From an uncultured bacterium (GTDB taxonomy: Bacteria > Bacillota > Clostridia > Lachnospirales > Lachnospiraceae): DNA of 5,917 nt. Under the pieces are notes generated by a model. It ran no database searches and had not been told where the DNA came from. It saw nothing but the letters and a program-made list of their open reading frames with translations. The translations under genes were made by a program, and so were the position numbers. Below, in pieces: positions 5,437 to 5,917 of this stretch. Where the stretch lies: NCBI GenBank assembly GCA_905214855.1, contig CAJMNU010000093.1:1-5917 (forward strand). The letters run 5' to 3'. Positions within the stretch are counted from its first letter, which is position 1. Each line of letters starts with the position of its first letter.

Positions 5437-5917
5437 CACACAAACGCAGTAAACTTCTTACTTTTTTCTTTTCTCTCCTGCCCGGCGCAGGAGAAATGTA
5501 TCTGGGCTTTCTGAAACAAGGTGTCAGCATCATGACCTTGTTTTTCGGGGCTATATCCATCAGCAGTTTTCTAAATTTTGGAAGTCTGCTGTTCTTTACC
5601 CCTATCATCTGGTTTTACAGTTTTTTTAATGCCAACAACCTGAATTCTCTGCCAGACGATGAATTTTACAGCATTGAGGATGATTATGTGATCCATCCTT
5701 CCATTTTATATCATAAATATGGATATACGGTTAAAAAATATCAATCGCTTTGTGCTTTGGGGCTGATCGTGATCGGAATTTCCGTTCTGTGGAACAATGT
5801 TTTTGGATTTCTGTTCCGTTTTCTCCGTGATTTTTTGAACATACCAGACTCTGTCCTGTATTTTATCCGCCACACTGCAAACAGTCTTCCTCAGATTGTT
5901 GTTGGAATCGCCATTAT
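5433..5917 (+). CDS. Multi-pass membrane protein with a TM2-like N-terminus (3' end outside window)
   Basis: 161 codons are visible and the frame is open to the window edge. Residues 9-26 read LTFFFSLLPGAGEMYLGF, followed by KQG; this P-G-x-G-x-x-Y-x-G...QG pattern, followed by hydrophobic helices, recalls TM2-type small membrane domains. Hydrophobic segments lie at about 9-22, 30-62 (probably two helices), 107-128 and 151-161 onward. An acidic, aromatic stretch, including PDDEFYSIEDDY (74-85), joins the first pair to the rest. No catalytic motif is seen and the function is unknown. The start overlaps the stop of the putative anti-sigma gene by 4 bp (ATGA) with a GGAGG upstream. It therefore belongs to the sigma operon and may sense an envelope state or assist the anti-sigma factor; this is inference from position only. 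Confidence 0.85.
   Translation, partial: MTHKRSKLLTFFFSLLPGAGEMYLGFLKQGVSIMTLFFGAISISSFLNFGSLLFFTPIIWFYSFFNANNLNSLPDDEFYSIEDDYVIHPSILYHKYGYTVKKYQSLCALGLIVIGISVLWNNVFGFLFRFLRDFLNIPDSVLYFIRHTANSLPQIVVGIAI

Noticed and set aside
5396..5608. A 70-codon minus-strand frame
   Set aside because: It is antisense to the junction of two well-supported operon genes and has no RBS or recognisable motif.

Overview
The window looks like chromosomal DNA from a low-GC, Gram-positive anaerobe of the Clostridia, most likely a Lachnospiraceae-type gut bacterium. The grounds are strong AGGAGG-type ribosome binding sites, the AT-rich base composition, the protein families present, and a 6S RNA of Firmicutes type. 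The genus cannot be named from the sequence alone. No mobile element, CRISPR array, tRNA, rRNA or phage feature was found.

Left half (1-4048, all minus strand). Three genes lie in a row. Read in transcription order, they are an AI-2E/PerM-family membrane protein (2774-4036), a large membrane-anchored SpoIID/LytB-domain protein (523-2805, overlapping the previous gene by about 32 bp), and the start of an HI0933/BaiN-type flavoprotein (cut off by the window edge at 1). A good promoter sits between the second and third genes, so the flavoprotein can be transcribed separately.

Centre (4049-4543). This gap has no protein gene but is not empty. The minus strand carries a 6S RNA gene (ssrS) with a near-consensus promoter, a long closing stem, the central-bubble hairpin and its own terminator. 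The terminator ends about 65 bp before the AI-2E-family gene. To its right lie the divergent promoter signals of the plus-strand operon.

Right part (4544-5917, all plus strand). A tight three-gene operon encodes an ECF-type sigma factor, a 128-residue single-pass membrane protein in the place where an anti-sigma factor is expected, and a multi-pass membrane protein that runs off the window. The junctions are very close: an RBS overlapping the preceding stop, then an ATGA overlap. Coupled synthesis is therefore likely. The inferred job is a cell-envelope-linked sigma/anti-sigma switch; the signal and regulon cannot be read from the sequence.

Taken together, the window places two ways of controlling RNA polymerase back to back: 6S RNA, which binds housekeeping holoenzyme, and an ECF sigma factor, which competes for core enzyme. 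They are transcribed divergently from the same intergenic region.
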